From contig NZ_CP048386.1 of assembly GCF_010365805.1 (NCBI RefSeq), positions 558,001-622,000 on the forward strand: a DNA stretch of 64,000 nucleotides. Direction: 5' to 3'. Shown in pieces: positions 41,752 to 54,193 of the stretch. The DNA comes from Spiroplasma sp. BIUS-1 (GTDB lineage Bacteria > Bacillota_I > Bacilli_A > Mycoplasmatales > Mycoplasmataceae). The notes beneath the pieces are model-generated. The model saw nothing but the letters and a program-made list of their open reading frames with translations. It was not told where the DNA came from and did no database searches. A program made the translations under genes and the position numbers. Within the stretch, counting starts at the first letter, position 1; the number at the start of each line of letters is the position of its first letter.

Positions 41752-41778
41752 CAAAAAAATCAGCACTTATGTGCTGAT
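41752..41778 (-). terminator. Rho-independent terminator
   Basis: ATCAGCAC/GTGCTGAT stem with a 4-base loop and T run on the minus strand, after the 41785 lipoprotein. Confidence 0.8.
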
Positions 41779-41784
41779 AGATAA

Positions 41785-44055
41785 TTATTTTATTCTTGCA
41801 TTATAATCTGGGTTGTTAGGGTTTTTTGATACGTGATTTTTTCAATAACTATCAAATAATTTACCTCAAGAACTTGGCATATAAACAATATTAGGGATTC
41901 TACCTATAGACCTTGAAGATTCTTTTCATCAAAGATTCATTTCATTTAATTCTTGATCAGTATCTAAATGCTTACCAAATATATTTAAAGTACCTGCAAA
42001 AATATAATTAGAGTTTGTAAGAGATCACATTAATGTTAATCCAAAATCATAAATATTATCTCTAAGAATAGTTCCTGAAGTTGAACTAAAGTCATTTGCT
42101 ATAAAGTTAATTTCTTTATTTTTATAAAGTTCTGCAAAAGCTAAATCATCATCTGCTTTTGAAAAATCATTTGAGTTACTTTTTGATTTAGAATAATCTA
42201 AACTTACATTTTTATTATGTATTTCTAAATTTCCACTAGAATCAAATCCAAAAACTTCTTTTAGTTTTTCATTTACATATTTATTAACTAATGAAACTAT
42301 GTGATAAATTCTTCATGAATCATGATTAACATCCACATTACCTTGTTTTGGATCTAAAGCAATTGCTTCGTTTAATTTTTTTAACATTATTTTATCCACT
42401 TCTTGATCACTTGGTGAAGCAGAAGTATTTTTTAAATCAAATATATCCAAAACAAAATTATTCTCTTTTAGACTTTGTCTATATTTATCCAAAACAACAT
42501 AAGAAGCAGCTCCTTGATTTAATCTTAAAGATAAGAAAACATTTCTAAACCCTTTATCTGCAACATAATCTTCTGCTTTACTGTTATCATCAGGACTATA
42601 TCATTGATCTTCTGCTCCAGTAATTGGAGTTGAACCAGATCAATAAAATACTTTAAATTTATAACTTGCATCGTATCCAAAATCTAAATATGATTGTGAA
42701 TTAGAGAGAACTCTTTGGCTATTTTGATTTTCTTTGTAAAGAATTGCATTTAGTTGTCCCACAAAGAAAGAAGTTTGACCAGCATTTGGATCACTTCTAT
42801 CTCTTGAATCGTCAATAACTTCTTGGAACTTTTGTATGAATGAAGCTTTTGAAACCAAGTCAAAAGTAGAATTTGATTTTTTAATGCTATCTATCATATT
42901 TGAAAATTCATTTAATAAAGTTGTGTTTGTTCAAGATTTTGTTTTTAAATTATTTACAATTACAGAAAGACTTGATAACATTGAATCTACAATCATTTTT
43001 GCATCAAGTTTTTCTGATTCATCAAATAAAGGTCTTCCGTTTTTATCTCTTAAGTTATCTCTATCTATTGATTGAGCTAACATAATTGCATAAATCTGGT
43101 TTTTAACTATTGTATCTACTTGATTGGTATTCATACCTTCAGAAGTATAAATAGGATTTTCTATTAAATATTTCGTTAAGGCTTGTTCAATTTCTTTTTT
43201 TGAATTTTGCAAAATAATATTTCCAAAATCCAAATTAATTACTTTATTGTTAACAAAGTCAGTTGCACTTGGAGAGTAATTTAAAAATCCTGCTGGTATT
43301 TTTGAAGGTTGACTAGTTAAGATATTGCTTAAACTAAAAACTTTTGAAGAGTTAGCATAACCTTGATAAATAACACCCTTTTCTGGATTATTAGGATTTA
43401 TAACAGGGTCTTGAACACTTATGTGTTCTGATCCTTGTTGATAAATTCCTTCTGGATTAGAGTTTTTTTGATTTATAATTCCATTTTCATCAGCTACAAG
43501 TTTTCTGTTAATGTTAATCCTTACATATTGTGGTCTGTCAATTCCATTTCAACCCAATAGCTGATTGTCCAAAAAAGTTACAGAAAGAGATCATTCATTC
43601 TCTTGATGATTCATTCAACCACTTACATTATTATAAAAACCTTTTGCTGTGTTTGAATTAACAAGATCTTTAAGACCTCACTGTGATTGTCATGTAAGTT
43701 TATTAGCTATTCATCCATAACCAGGAACTTTTGATGATATTTCATTTAAAAATTGATTAGACATTATATAAACACCTAAACTTTTTTTAATCATCGCTCC
43801 CATCGGATTTTTATTAATAAGTTCTTCTAATTCTAAAGCTTTTATTACTTGATCGATATCTTCATTTGATATTAATGTGTTTATACGAACACCATTATTA
43901 ACCAATTGTTCTTCTGTTAAATTATAAATGGATGCTATTTTTTCTTGATCTGTATAGTTTAAAGAAGTGTCAATTCCACCATTACATGCAACAACAGCTG
44001 TTGATGAAACAACAGTTAAAGTTAATGCACCTAAAACTGAACAAAGTTTTTTCAT
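41785..44055 (-). CDS. Large lipoprotein, 756 residues
   Basis: Seen: signal peptide with lipobox VVAC (Cys24), then a long mature part with no recognised domain. The middle has helical segments and the C-terminal third is rich in Trp, Asn, Tyr and Ser. Several TGA codons encode Trp. It follows the 44089 membrane protein by 33 bases and may be co-transcribed with it. The ATG at 44055 follows AAAGGA. Comparable large unknown lipoproteins are common in spiroplasmas. Function unknown. Confidence 0.8.
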
Positions 44056-44088
44056 ATCATAACATCCTTTCAAATTGATTTTATTATA

Positions 44089-44826
44089 CTATTCTTCTTG
44101 ATTTTTTGCTTTTTTATTAGCTTTTGCTTCAAGTTTTTGTAACTTAAGCTCTCTTTTAATTTCTTTTCTCTCTTCTCTTCACGCTTGATAAGCGTCAATT
44201 AATTTTTGTATTTGTCTTCCAACTCAGCAAAGCGCCATTCAAGCAACTCAAGCCAATATTATTACAGAAAATACACATCCGATTCCATAATAAAGAAATG
44301 CACTAACTCCAGCAACTCTTTCAATAAAAGAATCACTAAAAGCTCCCCCAATTGCATTAAAAGCTTGATTAGGAAGGATTCCTCCACCATCAAAATAAGT
44401 TAAGATACCTGGAATTAAAGTAAATAGAACAGCTATTCCTGAAAAGTGAATAAATTTAGTTCAATATAAGTACTTATCTTTTGGTACATCAATGTATTTA
44501 TCACTTAATTTTTCTTGAATAAATCAATTTGCAAAAGTAAAATACAATACTGGCAATATTAGAATAATTGGAACACATCCAATTATTGCAGCTGCAAATA
44601 TAAATCCTTGTGCAGCATTTGTTTCTTCTCTTGATTCACCAAACATGAATGCTAAACCTTTAAATCAGTAGTAAAAACCACCTTTTAAATGTGGAACCAT
44701 GTATGAGCAAGTTAGCATTATTAATTGAAATAACAACAATGATGCTATTATAAAGACCATTCAAAACATTTTATAAAGTCTTTTATATGGTTTTAATCTT
44801 ATTAAAAACTTACTAAATTTTTTCAT
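44089..44826 (-). CDS. Polytopic membrane protein, 245 residues
   Basis: Not recognised. Four hydrophobic segments at about residues 18-42, 70-95, 125-145 and 175-200, and a long basic/charged C-terminal tail (about 205-245, Lys/Glu-rich, probably helical). The ATG at 44826 follows GGAGTGG. First gene before the 756-residue lipoprotein. It diverges from ispH. Confidence 0.7.
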
Positions 44827-44944
44827 ATTTCCACTCCATAATAATATTTTAAAGGAAAATAACCACTATTAATTGTTAAAAGTAAAAAATACTTTATTTG
44901 TTTTATTCAATTAAAATAGTAGAATTATAAATGCGAGGTGTTTT

Positions 44945-45829
44945 ATGAATGTTATAAAAGTGATTCCAAGAGGATTTTGTCTTGGAGTAGTTCAATCTAT
45001 AAAAATGGCAAAAGATGCAGTAAAAATGTATCAAGATAAAGAAATTTATATGATAGGTCTATTGGTGCATAATAAAATCATTGTAAAAGAACTTGAAGAT
45101 CTTGGAATAATTGCAATTGATGATTGAAAAAAATCTCGTTTAGACATAATAAATACAATACCTAAAGGTAGTGTAGTTATTTTTTCAGCTCACGGAACAG
45201 ATCCTAAAGTTATAAAAAGAGCACAAGAGTTAGAATTAATTGTAGTAGACACAAAGTGTGAGTGAGTTTTAGAAACAGAAAATGTTATTCAAAAGTATTT
45301 AAAACTAGGTTTTGATGTTATATTTATTGGAAAACACTATCACCCCGAAACAATAGCTTTAACAAGTTTGGATAATTCAAGAATTCATTTAGTTACAAAC
45401 ACTCAAGAAGTTGAAGAATTGAACATTTCAAATAGCGATATATTTGTAACAAATCAAACTACCCTTTCAATAATAGATACAGATTTGATATATAAAAAAA
45501 TAAAAGAAAAATATGAGAATGTTATTTTTAAAAATGATTTGTGTCAAGCGACACTAGTAAGACAACAAGCAGTTTTAGATTTAAACCCTAGCGAAGTTGA
45601 TCTTCTTTATGTTGTTGGTGATGAAAGAAGCAACAACACATTAAAGTTGGTTGAGTTAGCACAAAACAAAGGTATTAGATCTATTAGAATTAATAGAAAA
45701 GAAGAAATCAATTTAGAAGATTTAAAAGATGTTAAAAATGTTGCAGTCACAGCTGGAGCATCTACTTCGAGCATAATTCAAAACCAATTTATAAAATATT
45801 TAGAGGAATTAAAAAACGAAACTAACTAG
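44945..45829 (+). CDS. ispH: 4-hydroxy-3-methylbut-2-enyl diphosphate reductase
   Basis: A 294-residue IspH, the last enzyme of the non-mevalonate isoprenoid pathway, with a [4Fe-4S] cluster held by three Cys. Seen: GFCLGV (Cys12), DTKCEWV (Cys105) and NDLCQATL (Cys200); also SAHGT near 81-85, NQTTLS, ERSNNTLKL and TAGAST, all typical. CEW replaces the more usual CPx after the second Cys. Plus strand, ribosome-binding site GAGGTG before the ATG. No other isoprenoid gene is in the window. Confidence 0.93.
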
Positions 45830-45840
45830 TTTCGTTTTTT
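45811..45840. terminator. Bidirectional terminator between ispH and the 45822 gene
   Basis: AAAAACGAAACT/AGTTTCGTTTTT stem; the stop codons of both convergent genes lie inside it and the genes overlap by 8 bases. Confidence 0.85.
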
Positions 45841-46157
45841 GTTTCAACACTTTGATATTTTACTCTTGCAATTATAAATAATATTCCCGTAGGTATATTA
45901 CCACTAGCAAATGAAAACACTATACTTAAAATTGATGGTGATAATTCTTTTTTGTATCTAGAATTTGAGATAATAAGTCCAACTATTTCTAGAACAAATA
46001 TATATGAAGTTGTACCTGTCGCCACATGAACACTATCATCACTAATATTGTTTTGTTGAGACAAAACTGTTATTAAACCTATAAGAGAAATTATTATATA
46101 AATTAATTTAATAATAATTCCTGCTAAAAAATATTTTTTAGATTTTTTAAATCCCAT
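45822..46157 (-). CDS. Small membrane protein, 111 residues
   Basis: Not recognised. Three hydrophobic segments (about 10-32, 48-66 and 76-96) with short basic termini. Last gene after the Nif3-like protein (11-base gap). Ribosome-binding site is weak. Function unknown. Confidence 0.65.
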   Translation of the reverse strand: MGFKKSKKYFLAGIIIKLIYIIISLIGLITVLSQQNNISDDSVHVATGTTSYIFVLEIVGLIISNSRYKKELSPSILSIVFSFASGNIPTGILFIIARVKYQSVETKNETS

Positions 46158-46168
46158 AATAATCCAAA

Positions 46169-46963
46169 TTAAATAATTATGAAAGTGTTTTTTATATCAA
46201 AAGCACTTATCTTAACTTCATCACCAAATGTTTTTAGTAACTTGTTTTCTAAATCATCAATAAAATGATTTTCCATATAGTGTCCTAAAGTCAACATTGT
46301 TACATTGTTTTGATCAGCATAAAGTCATTCACTTCATTTTGCTTCACCAGTTACAAAGAATGTATCTCGCAATTGTAATTCAAGCATCGTTGATGCTCCA
46401 CTACCAGGTGTTAAATAAATAGTTTCTATTTCTTTTTCGAAATCTGAATTTCTTGTTAATAGTGATTGTTGTTTTCCAAAAACAAATTTTAATTTATCAA
46501 CAGCTTCTTTTAAAGAAACAGGTCTTAATAATTTAATTTTGTATCCTTCATTAAACTCTCCTACTTTATCAACACCCTTAACATTTAATTGTGTTTCAAT
46601 AAGATCCATAATGTTTTGTTTATCACTATTGTCATAGTTTGTGTGAATTGAAAATATTTGTATTTCATTTTCTAAACACATTTCATAAATTTCTTTTTTT
46701 GCTAAGTTTTTCATTTCAGATTCAAAGTCTAAAAATAAAAATGGATGTCTACTTATAATAAAGTTTGCTTTGTTTTCAATAGCATAGTTTACAACTTCTT
46801 TTGTAACATCAAGACAAATAACAACATGTTCTATTTCATCTTGACTTTCTAAGTTATAAACTTCTTCAAGTTGTAATCCGACTTTATCTCATTCCGCTGC
46901 ATTCTTTTGTGGAAATACATCGTTTAGATAGTTAACCAAAGCATTAGCTTTTATTTTAGTCAT
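46169..46963 (-). CDS. Nif3/DUF34-family protein (GTP cyclohydrolase I type 2 homologue)
   Basis: A 264-residue Nif3-like protein; the family binds two metals, and its role is not settled. Seen: the SRHPFLFLDF block near residues 69-78, IHTNYD near 103-108 and GSGAS near 190-194, plus a C-terminal GHYMENHF block. It starts inside the end of trmK (8-base overlap), with its ribosome-binding site AAGGAG in the trmK reading frame. The trmK-nif3 pairing is common in Firmicutes. Confidence 0.88.
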
Positions 46964-47651
46964 TAATTAAAGTTCTCCTTTTTAAAAGTTTACTTATTTC
47001 TTTTTTTCTATTTAAAATTTCTTTGTATTTTTTATCCTTTTTAGGAATTTGTTGTAATAGATTGAAAAGTTTTTCTTCTTCTTCAAGTCATTTTTGTAAA
47101 AATAATTTATTATTTTCATCTTTAATTAAAATAGGACCAAATAAAATATCTTTTTTATTTTTTATTTTTGTTCCTGCAAATTTGTTTATTTTGATAATTT
47201 CATAAATAATTTTGTTATCTTCTACAATAAGTTCTTTTTCTACAAAGTATTTTTTTTGTTTAGTCCAAATCCTAATTGGTTCTAAACTTGTATTAGATGC
47301 AATAATATAAGAATAAATATTTTCGTTATCCTTTTTTAAAATATCTAATATTGATGTTGAACCCATTCCTGCAATAATACAAGAGTCAAGTTTTATCTTG
47401 TTTGGTATTGTTCATTCAATACCATCTGCCAATATTGTTTCTACTTTATCTGCCACTCCAAAAGATGCCAGATTATTTTTTGCAACATTAAGAGGTCCTA
47501 AGGAAACATCTGTCGCATATATTTTTTTTGCTTTACCATCTTTAGCTAAATAGATTGGAAGATATGCATGATCAGTTCCGATGTCTGCAACAACTTCTCC
47601 TTCTGTAATTAAACTAGCTAAAGAGAACAAACGCGGTGTTAAAAAACTCAA
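46956..47651 (-). CDS. trmK: tRNA (adenine-22-N1) methyltransferase
   Basis: A 231-residue TrmK, which makes m1A at position 22 of tRNA. Seen: AdoMet motif DIGTDHAYLPIYLA at about residues 22-35 and AGMGSTS near 92-98. The start is TTG at 47651, 1 base after the sigA stop; the last sigA codons (AAAGGG) act as ribosome-binding site. It overlaps nif3 by 8 bases. Follows sigA in a single operon, as in Bacillus. Confidence 0.9.
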
Positions 47652-47652
47652 A

Positions 47653-49050
47653 TTACCCTTTAAAGAAATCTCTTAAAGCTTTTGCTTTAGGATTTGATGC
47701 AGATGGTTTGAATTTTCTAATTGTTTTTGCTTCAATTTGTCTAATTCTTTCTCTTGTAACTTTTAACTCTTTACCAACTTCTTCTAAAGTTTTTGGTGAG
47801 TCATATTTTGAAAGATGTAATTGAATCATTGGATTTTTATATTTTTGAATTCTTTCAATTGATGTATCATAATGAATATCCAATTCAGCTACTGCTGCTT
47901 TTAGTTCTTCATAACTATCATCATCACACTCTTGTGCAAGTCTTACTAAAGTTCTTAGTTTAGTTGGTAAGATTCCAAATCTCATTCTAACAACTTTTTC
48001 TTCTCTTGGTGCAAGTATGTCAGAGAAAACTTCATCAATAACTTCTCTTAAAGCTTCTTTTTCAGCATATTCATCTGGTGAAGAAATATCTTTATCTTCA
48101 ACAAAGTCTCCAAAGTGAGTATCGTCTTCATCTCCAAATGGTTTTTCTAAACTAACTGGTTCAATTGATAACTTTTTAATTTCAATAACTTTTTGTGGAG
48201 TGATTCCTTTTCCAAAAGTTTTTGCAACTTCTTTTGAAGTAGGTTCTCTACCCAACTCTTGAGTTAGTTGTCTTTCAATTCTAGTTAACTTGTTGATTGT
48301 CTCAACCATGTGAACTGGAATACGAATTGTTCTTGCTTGGTCAGCAATAGCTCTTGTGATTGCTTGACGAATTCATCATGTAGCATATGTTGAGAATTTA
48401 AATCCTTTTTTGTAATCGAATTTATCAACAGCTTTCATTAATCCAATATTTCCTTCTTCGATTAAGTCAGCAAAGTCTAATCCTCTGTTTAAATGTTTTC
48501 TTGCAACAGAAATAACAAGTTTTAAGTTTGAAGTAATTAATTTATCTCTTCCTTCTTTTGCAATTTCTGGATCTTCATCTTCTAACATTTTTGCATATTC
48601 AACTTCTTCATCTTTAGTTAATATTTTTGATGAACCAATTTGGTTGAAATATGATTTGATGATATCTTGAATTTTAGTTTCATTACTAATTCCACCAACT
48701 CTGTATTTAACAGGTGTGTTGTTTTCGTTAGCTTTTTTAAGATCTTTTCTTTCTTTATCTCTTTTTCTGAATTCACCTTCTAGTTCATCAGCATCATCAT
48801 CAATTTCGTCTTCATCATCTTCATCTTCGTCTTCATCATCTTCTAGAAGTTCATCTGTAAAGTTAACTTCTCTTTTAGCTAACTCTTCAAAAAGTAAAGC
48901 TATTTCTTCTTCATCGATGTCTTGAAATTTTTTAGCAATAACTTCTTGAATTTCTTCTTGAGCTATTTCGTTATCATTTTTATCTAAGTAGTTTCAAAGA
49001 TACTCTTTGAATTCTTCCATTGTTTCAAATTTTTTTAAATTTAATGCCAT
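47653..49050 (-). CDS. sigA: Primary sigma factor with an unusual insert in region 4
   Basis: A 465-residue RpoD/SigA. Seen: a Glu/Asp-rich stretch near residues 70-90, region 2 with a [11 protein letters not shown] block that contacts the -10, region 3 and region 4 with [17 protein letters not shown]. Between RMRFGI and the TLEEVGKEL block there are about 58 extra residues (about 361-418), where other sigma factors have about 10. The ATG at 49050 overlaps the dnaG stop (ATAATG arrangement), so dnaG and sigA are coupled as in the classic macromolecular synthesis operon. The gene reads at low GC with TGA Trp codons. Confidence 0.95.
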
Positions 49051-50999
49051 TATTGTTTTCTCCTTTTTTCATAGATTTTATTTCTATCTTTTAGTAATTC
49101 TTCAATTTGTTCTGCAAAATGAATTTTTAATTCTTTGTCTTCAATAGAATTCATTTTATCATTATAAGTTTTTATTTCATCTTCAATTTTATAAAGTTCA
49201 ATTATATCAAAACAATCTTCCAAACCTTTTGATGTTAGAGTTTTTTGTAATGATGAGAAGTGTCTATTATTTATATCAAATATATATTCACAATAAGCTT
49301 CATTTAATTCTCTAATATCATTTGCCACTTGTTCTCAGTTGTGACCAACATATTTATTTTCTTTATACTGTTCAATTATAAAGTTTAAGATTCTTTTTAC
49401 TCCAACACTTTCAATTTGATTTATTCTTTTTGTTAACTCTTCAATTAATGAATCATTGTCTAAAAGATTTCAAACTATTGCAGCTTCTGCGAAGTGTCTT
49501 GCGCTTTGACTGTTAATATTTTTTGTAGTAATTTTTTTAACTGCACTTTTCTTTACAGTTTCAAAAGTATATTCAGGAATATCAAATTGTGATTGATCTT
49601 CTTCAACAAATGCATTTAGCATTCTGTTTATATAGTCTTCACTATTTTCAACTTGTTGATATTCTTGTTGGTAATTATTTACTTCAAAATTATTAGCCAC
49701 TGGTTTTACTTTACTTCTAACTTTATCAAAATTATTTTGAATAATGTTTTTTTCAAGTTTTGAAATTTCAGATAAGTTTACAATTATAGAATTTATTATA
49801 TTTTCATTTTTTTCAAATCTTAAAATGTCTATAACTTTTTCAACAAACTCACTTACCTTGATTGAGTTCTTTGTATCTAAATCTTTCGAGAAATATTTAG
49901 TTGCAAAGTCTGCTGGGTGAATTGAATTGTCAATCATTTGATTAATTAAATTCTTTTCACCCGCTTTTACAAGTTCGTCCGGATCTTTTCCTGAATTGTT
50001 TTCAATTATTGTTACATCAATTCCTTTTTCTAAAAGGAATTGAGAAATTTTTAAAGCAGCATTAACTCCAGCTTTATCTCCATCTAAAAATAATTTATAT
50101 CTTTTAGCTACTCTCGAGAAAAGTTTTGTATGATAATCACTCATACTTGTTCCCATAATAGCTACAGTATTTTTTATATCAATAGATTCTAAACTTATTA
50201 CATCCATAAATCCTTCAAGAATAATAATTTCATTTTTTATTCTAGCTTCTTTTTTTGCATGATCAAAGTTGTAAGCAAGTTGAGATTTTTTGAAAATTAA
50301 ATTTTCACTACTGTTTTTATATTTTGGTGATTCATCAGAATCAATTACTCTACCAGAAAATCCAATTACATTTCCCTCTTCATCAGTTATAGGAAATATT
50401 AATCTATTTTCAAAAGCACAGTTGTGATCAATTCCATTTTTATAAACTATTCCAGATTCGAAAATGTTTTCTTTTGAAAATCCAAGTTTTATTAAATAGT
50501 CATAAACTTTTGCTTTATTGGGACAAAAACCAATTTTAAATTTTGATATTTCACTTTCAGTAATTTTTCTTTCTTTTAAATAATTTCTTGCTTTAACAGA
50601 TAAAGAAGAAATTAATAAACCATTAAAGAAATCTGCAGCAGCTTTATTTATATCGAATAAAATACTTTCTTTAGAATTATATTTTGGTTTGTCTTCGAAA
50701 TTTTTTAAACCATCTATTTCAATTTTTAAATCAGTTGCAATTAAAGATAAAGCTTTAAAAAATGTTATGTTATTAAATTCTTGAACAAATGTAATTACAT
50801 TTCCACCAGTTCCACAAACAAAACATTTAAATATTTTTTTGTCTGGCGAAACATTCATAGAAGGATCTGAATCATCATGGAAAGGACAAACAGAAACATA
50901 GTTTCTACCTTTCTTTTGAAGATCAATATACTTGCCAATAACATCAACGATGTTGGCTTTACTTAAAACTAAATCAATTTGTTGTTGTGAGATTGCCAA
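49050..50999 (-). CDS. dnaG: DNA primase
   Basis: A 649-residue primase. Seen: the N-terminal zinc finger (CPFHDDSDPS then CFVCGTGG at about residues 38-64), the TOPRIM signatures LEGFMDVISL and FLDGDKAG, and an extended C-terminal helicase-binding region with a disordered Gln/Asn/Val-rich stretch. It follows glyS by 16 bases and overlaps sigA by one base. The TGA codons near the C-terminus encode Trp, so the frame continues to 49050. Confidence 0.95.
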
Positions 51000-51015
51000 G
51001 CTTTCCCCTCCTTAC

Positions 51016-52383
51016 TTAAATAATTTTTGTAATTAAATATTCTTTAAGTTTTGTAATTTCAATTCTTTCTTGTTCCATTGTATCTCTGTTTCTTACAGTT
51101 ACACAGTTATCGTTTTCAGTATCAAAATCAACTGTTACACAAAATGGTGTACCTATTGCATCTTGTCTTCTGTAACGTTTACCAATGTTACCAGTTTCAT
51201 CGAAAATTGCATCAAAGTCTAATAATAATTCTTTATATAACTCATTTGCTTTTTCTTTTTGTTGTTTTTGTAAAGGCATAATTGCAACTGAATATGGAGC
51301 AAGTTTGTAAGGAAGTTTCATTACAACTCTTTCTCCATTTTCCAATTGTTCTTCTACATAACTTTGACAGAAAATTGCTAATAATAATCTTTCAACTCCA
51401 ACACTTGGTTCAATAACATGAGCTAAGTATTTTTCATTAGTTTCAGGATCTAAATAAGTTAGATCTTGTCCTGAATGTGTTTGATGTTGATTTAAATCAA
51501 AATCACTTCTGTGAGCAATTCCTCAAAGTTCTCCTCTACCAAATGGGAAATCAAATTCGATATCAACTGTTCTCTTAGCATAATGTGCAAGTTCGTCTTT
51601 ATCATGTTCTCTTATTGAATAGTTTTTTGTATCAATAAGAACTATTTTTTCTAAAAAGAATTTAACTTTTTCTAATCAATATTCAAATCAATCATTTGAA
51701 TCATTTGGTGAGAAAAAGAATTCTAATTCCATTTGTTCAAACTCTCTAGTTCTAAAAATAAAGTTACCTGGAGTAATTTCATTTCTAAATGATTTACCAA
51801 TTTGACCAATTCCAAAAGGAAGTTTTTTTCTTAAAGCTCTTTGTGAATTTTTGTATTGAACAAAAATACCTTGAGCAGTTTCTGGTCTTAAGTAAACTGT
51901 TGAAGCTTCATCTTCAACAACTCCTTGGTTTGTTTTAAACATTAAAGTAAATTGTCTAATATTTGTAAAATCATTTGCATCACATTTAGGACAATTAATA
52001 GCTTTTTCTTTTATGAAGTTTTCAATTTCTTCATTTGTTCATCCCCCAACGTTCATGTCAGTGAATTTTTCTTCTATTAATTTATCCGCTCTAAAACGTG
52101 ATTTACATTTTTTACAATCAATTAATGGATCATTGAAGTTACCCAAGTGACCTGATGCTTGTCAAACTTTTGGATTTAAGATAATTGATGAATCTAATCC
52201 GATGTTATATTCATTTCTTCTTACAAAGAAATCTCATCATAGTTTCTTTAACTTGTTTTTTACTTCAGCTCCTAATGGACCATAATCTCATGAATTGGCA
52301 AGTCCACCATATATTTCTGATCCTTGAAACACAAAACCTTGTGATTTCAAGTGTGAAATAAGTTTTTCTATTTCTACTTTCAT
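51016..52383 (-). CDS. glyS: Glycyl-tRNA synthetase (alpha2 type)
   Basis: A 455-residue class II synthetase of the dimeric type. Seen: motif 1-like NSWDYGPLG near residues 30-38, two CxxC pairs (CKKC near 90, CPKC near 131), motif 2 [14 protein letters not shown] and motif 3 [10 protein letters not shown]; a C-terminal anticodon-binding domain follows. The ATG at 52383 follows TAGGAGAAAAC. It lies between recO and dnaG. A terminator-like hairpin sits right before the ribosome-binding site. Confidence 0.95.
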
Positions 52384-52398
52384 AGTTTTCTCCTAGCA

Positions 52399-52427
52399 AT
52401 AAAAAATGCAAACCTTGAGTTTGCATA
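52399..52427 (-). terminator. Terminator hairpin in the glyS leader
   Basis: ATGCAAAC/GTTTGCAT-type stem with T6 on the minus strand, ending about 16 bases before the glyS ATG. It ends the era-recO transcript and, if glyS has its own promoter upstream (TTGACA at 52468-52473), would act as an attenuator. Confidence 0.65.
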
Positions 52428-52486
52428 TATCGAGATACTATGGAATTTTCCTATATATAAGGGTGCTTGTCAATACAATATAAGTG

Positions 52487-53269
52487 TTATTTATATAGTT
52501 CTGATTCTTTTTCGCTGACATTTAAAGCTACAGTATCTTTTAATAGTTTTATTGGTCCTAAATAAAATCCTAATACAGTTTCATAATAATCTACAACTAT
52601 GTTATGAAGAACAATTAAATCAGTGTAGTGATACTTTTGCTCCACATTGAAGTGTATTGTTTTTCTGTGAATGTTTGAAATAACCTTTATAAAAGACTCT
52701 GGTTGAGTTTTTTCTCCCGGTCATAAGCACCTTGCACAAACAAAGCCATATTCAGTATATTCAAACCTAACTATTGGGAAAGTAGATTTTTTACACCTTA
52801 CACAACCTTTTATTCTTAAAGGTTGAATTGATTCTTGAATAACATAAGTTATAAAGAATAAATAATTTATAAAAGCATTATTATTGTTGTTTATATTTTC
52901 TAAAGAACTAATAAGCATCTTATAGATTTTGTAGTTTTTGTTGCTTATTTGATCAATTTGATCTAATATTTTAAACATTATAGAACCATAAACATAGTTA
53001 TTATAGTTTTGAGCTATTTTAAAGTAGTCTTTTTTTAAAACCCCTGTTTTAAGCTTACTTAATTTGTCTTCTCTTCTTGCTTTAAATATTTCAAAATCAC
53101 TCAAACTAAATGTTTGTACTGAATATTTATTTTTTGAAGTAGACTTATTAACACCAGGAGCTATGAAAGAGATTCTTCCAAACTGTTTACTAAATACTTT
53201 AATGATTTTTGCATAGTCGTCAAAATCTGTTGTTTCCATAACTACAGCATTAATTTTAGTTGCTCCCAT
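52487..53269 (-). CDS. recO: DNA repair protein RecO
   Basis: A 260-residue RecO, which loads RecA with RecR in recombination repair. Seen: the N-terminal OB fold (about 1-80), a helical domain and the Cys4 zinc site CVRC (near residues 156-159) with CARC (near 179-182). The ATG at 53269 follows TAGGTG, 9 bases after era. In the conserved era-recO-glyS-dnaG-sigA order. Confidence 0.92.
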
Positions 53270-53278
53270 TTATTTCAC

Positions 53279-54181
53279 CTAATAACTATCTTTGTCGTAC
53301 CCTAGTTGTTTAATCAATGAAGCAGATTGTCTTCATTTTTCTTTTGTTTTTACAAATAATTCTAAATAGAATTGTTTGTCAAAAAGAGCTTCAAGTTTTT
53401 GTCTTGAGTTTACACCAATAGACTTAATTTTCACTCCTTTATTACCAATAATAATCCCTTTTTGACTTTGTCTTTCACAAATTATTGAAGCAATTACTTT
53501 GATAATGTCTTTTTTTTCTTCGAATTTATCTATTAAAATAGCAACTGAGTGAGGAATTTCCTGCTCTGTTTGCAATAAGATTTCTTCACGAATAATTTCT
53601 CTTATTAAGAAACGTTCTGGTTGATCTGTAAATGTATCATCAGGATAAAACTTAATACCAGTTTCTGGTAATGAATCTTTTATTTCATTTAAAAGTTCAT
53701 TTAAATTACTTCCCATTGTAGAAGATATTGTAAGAATTTTTGAAAAGTTGAAATCTTGTTGTTTTCATTCTTTAATTCTAGTTTCTAATCTTTCTTTGTT
53801 TACCAAGTCACTTTTAGTAATAACTAAAAATACCGGTACATCTCTTTCTTTTAAAGCATTTAAAATAAATTTATCATTGTCTCCAATAAACTCATCTGCT
53901 GGAGCTAAAAATAAAATAACATCCACCCCTTTTGTTGATGAAAGTGCCACTTTATTCATAAATCTCCCTAACTCATGTTGTGCTTTGTGAACACCAGGAG
54001 TATCTACAAAGATGTATTGAGCATCATCGTGAGTCAATATCCCATTTATTCTATTTCTTGTTGTCTGTGCCTTGTTAGTAACAATTGACACTTTTTTTTC
54101 TAATAAAGTATTTAGTAAAGTTGATTTACCAACATTTGGTCTACCAATTATACTAATAAATCCTGATCTAATTTTTTCCAA
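53279..54181 (-). CDS. era: GTPase Era
   Basis: A 300-residue GTPase needed for 16S rRNA processing and 30S assembly. Seen: G1 GRPNVGKST at residues 13-21, G3 DTPG near 60-63, G4-type TKSD near 123-126 and a C-terminal KH domain with the GIIIGNKGVKIKSIG block. The start codon is TTG (54179-54181) after AGGAGATAG. It follows the 54194 membrane gene by 12 bases. Confidence 0.94.
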
Positions 54182-54193
54182 TTTTTCTATCTC

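Noticed and set aside
45811-45840. Real overlap of ispH and the convergent 45822 gene as a regulatory device
   Set aside because: The 8-base overlap is explained by both stop codons lying in a shared bidirectional terminator, common in compact genomes.
48716-48925. Plus-strand Ser-rich open frame opposite sigA
   Set aside because: It is the complement of the GAT/GAA acidic stretch of sigA.
52384-52486. T-box riboswitch for glyS
   Set aside because: The conserved T-box bulge sequence is missing and the leader is too short.
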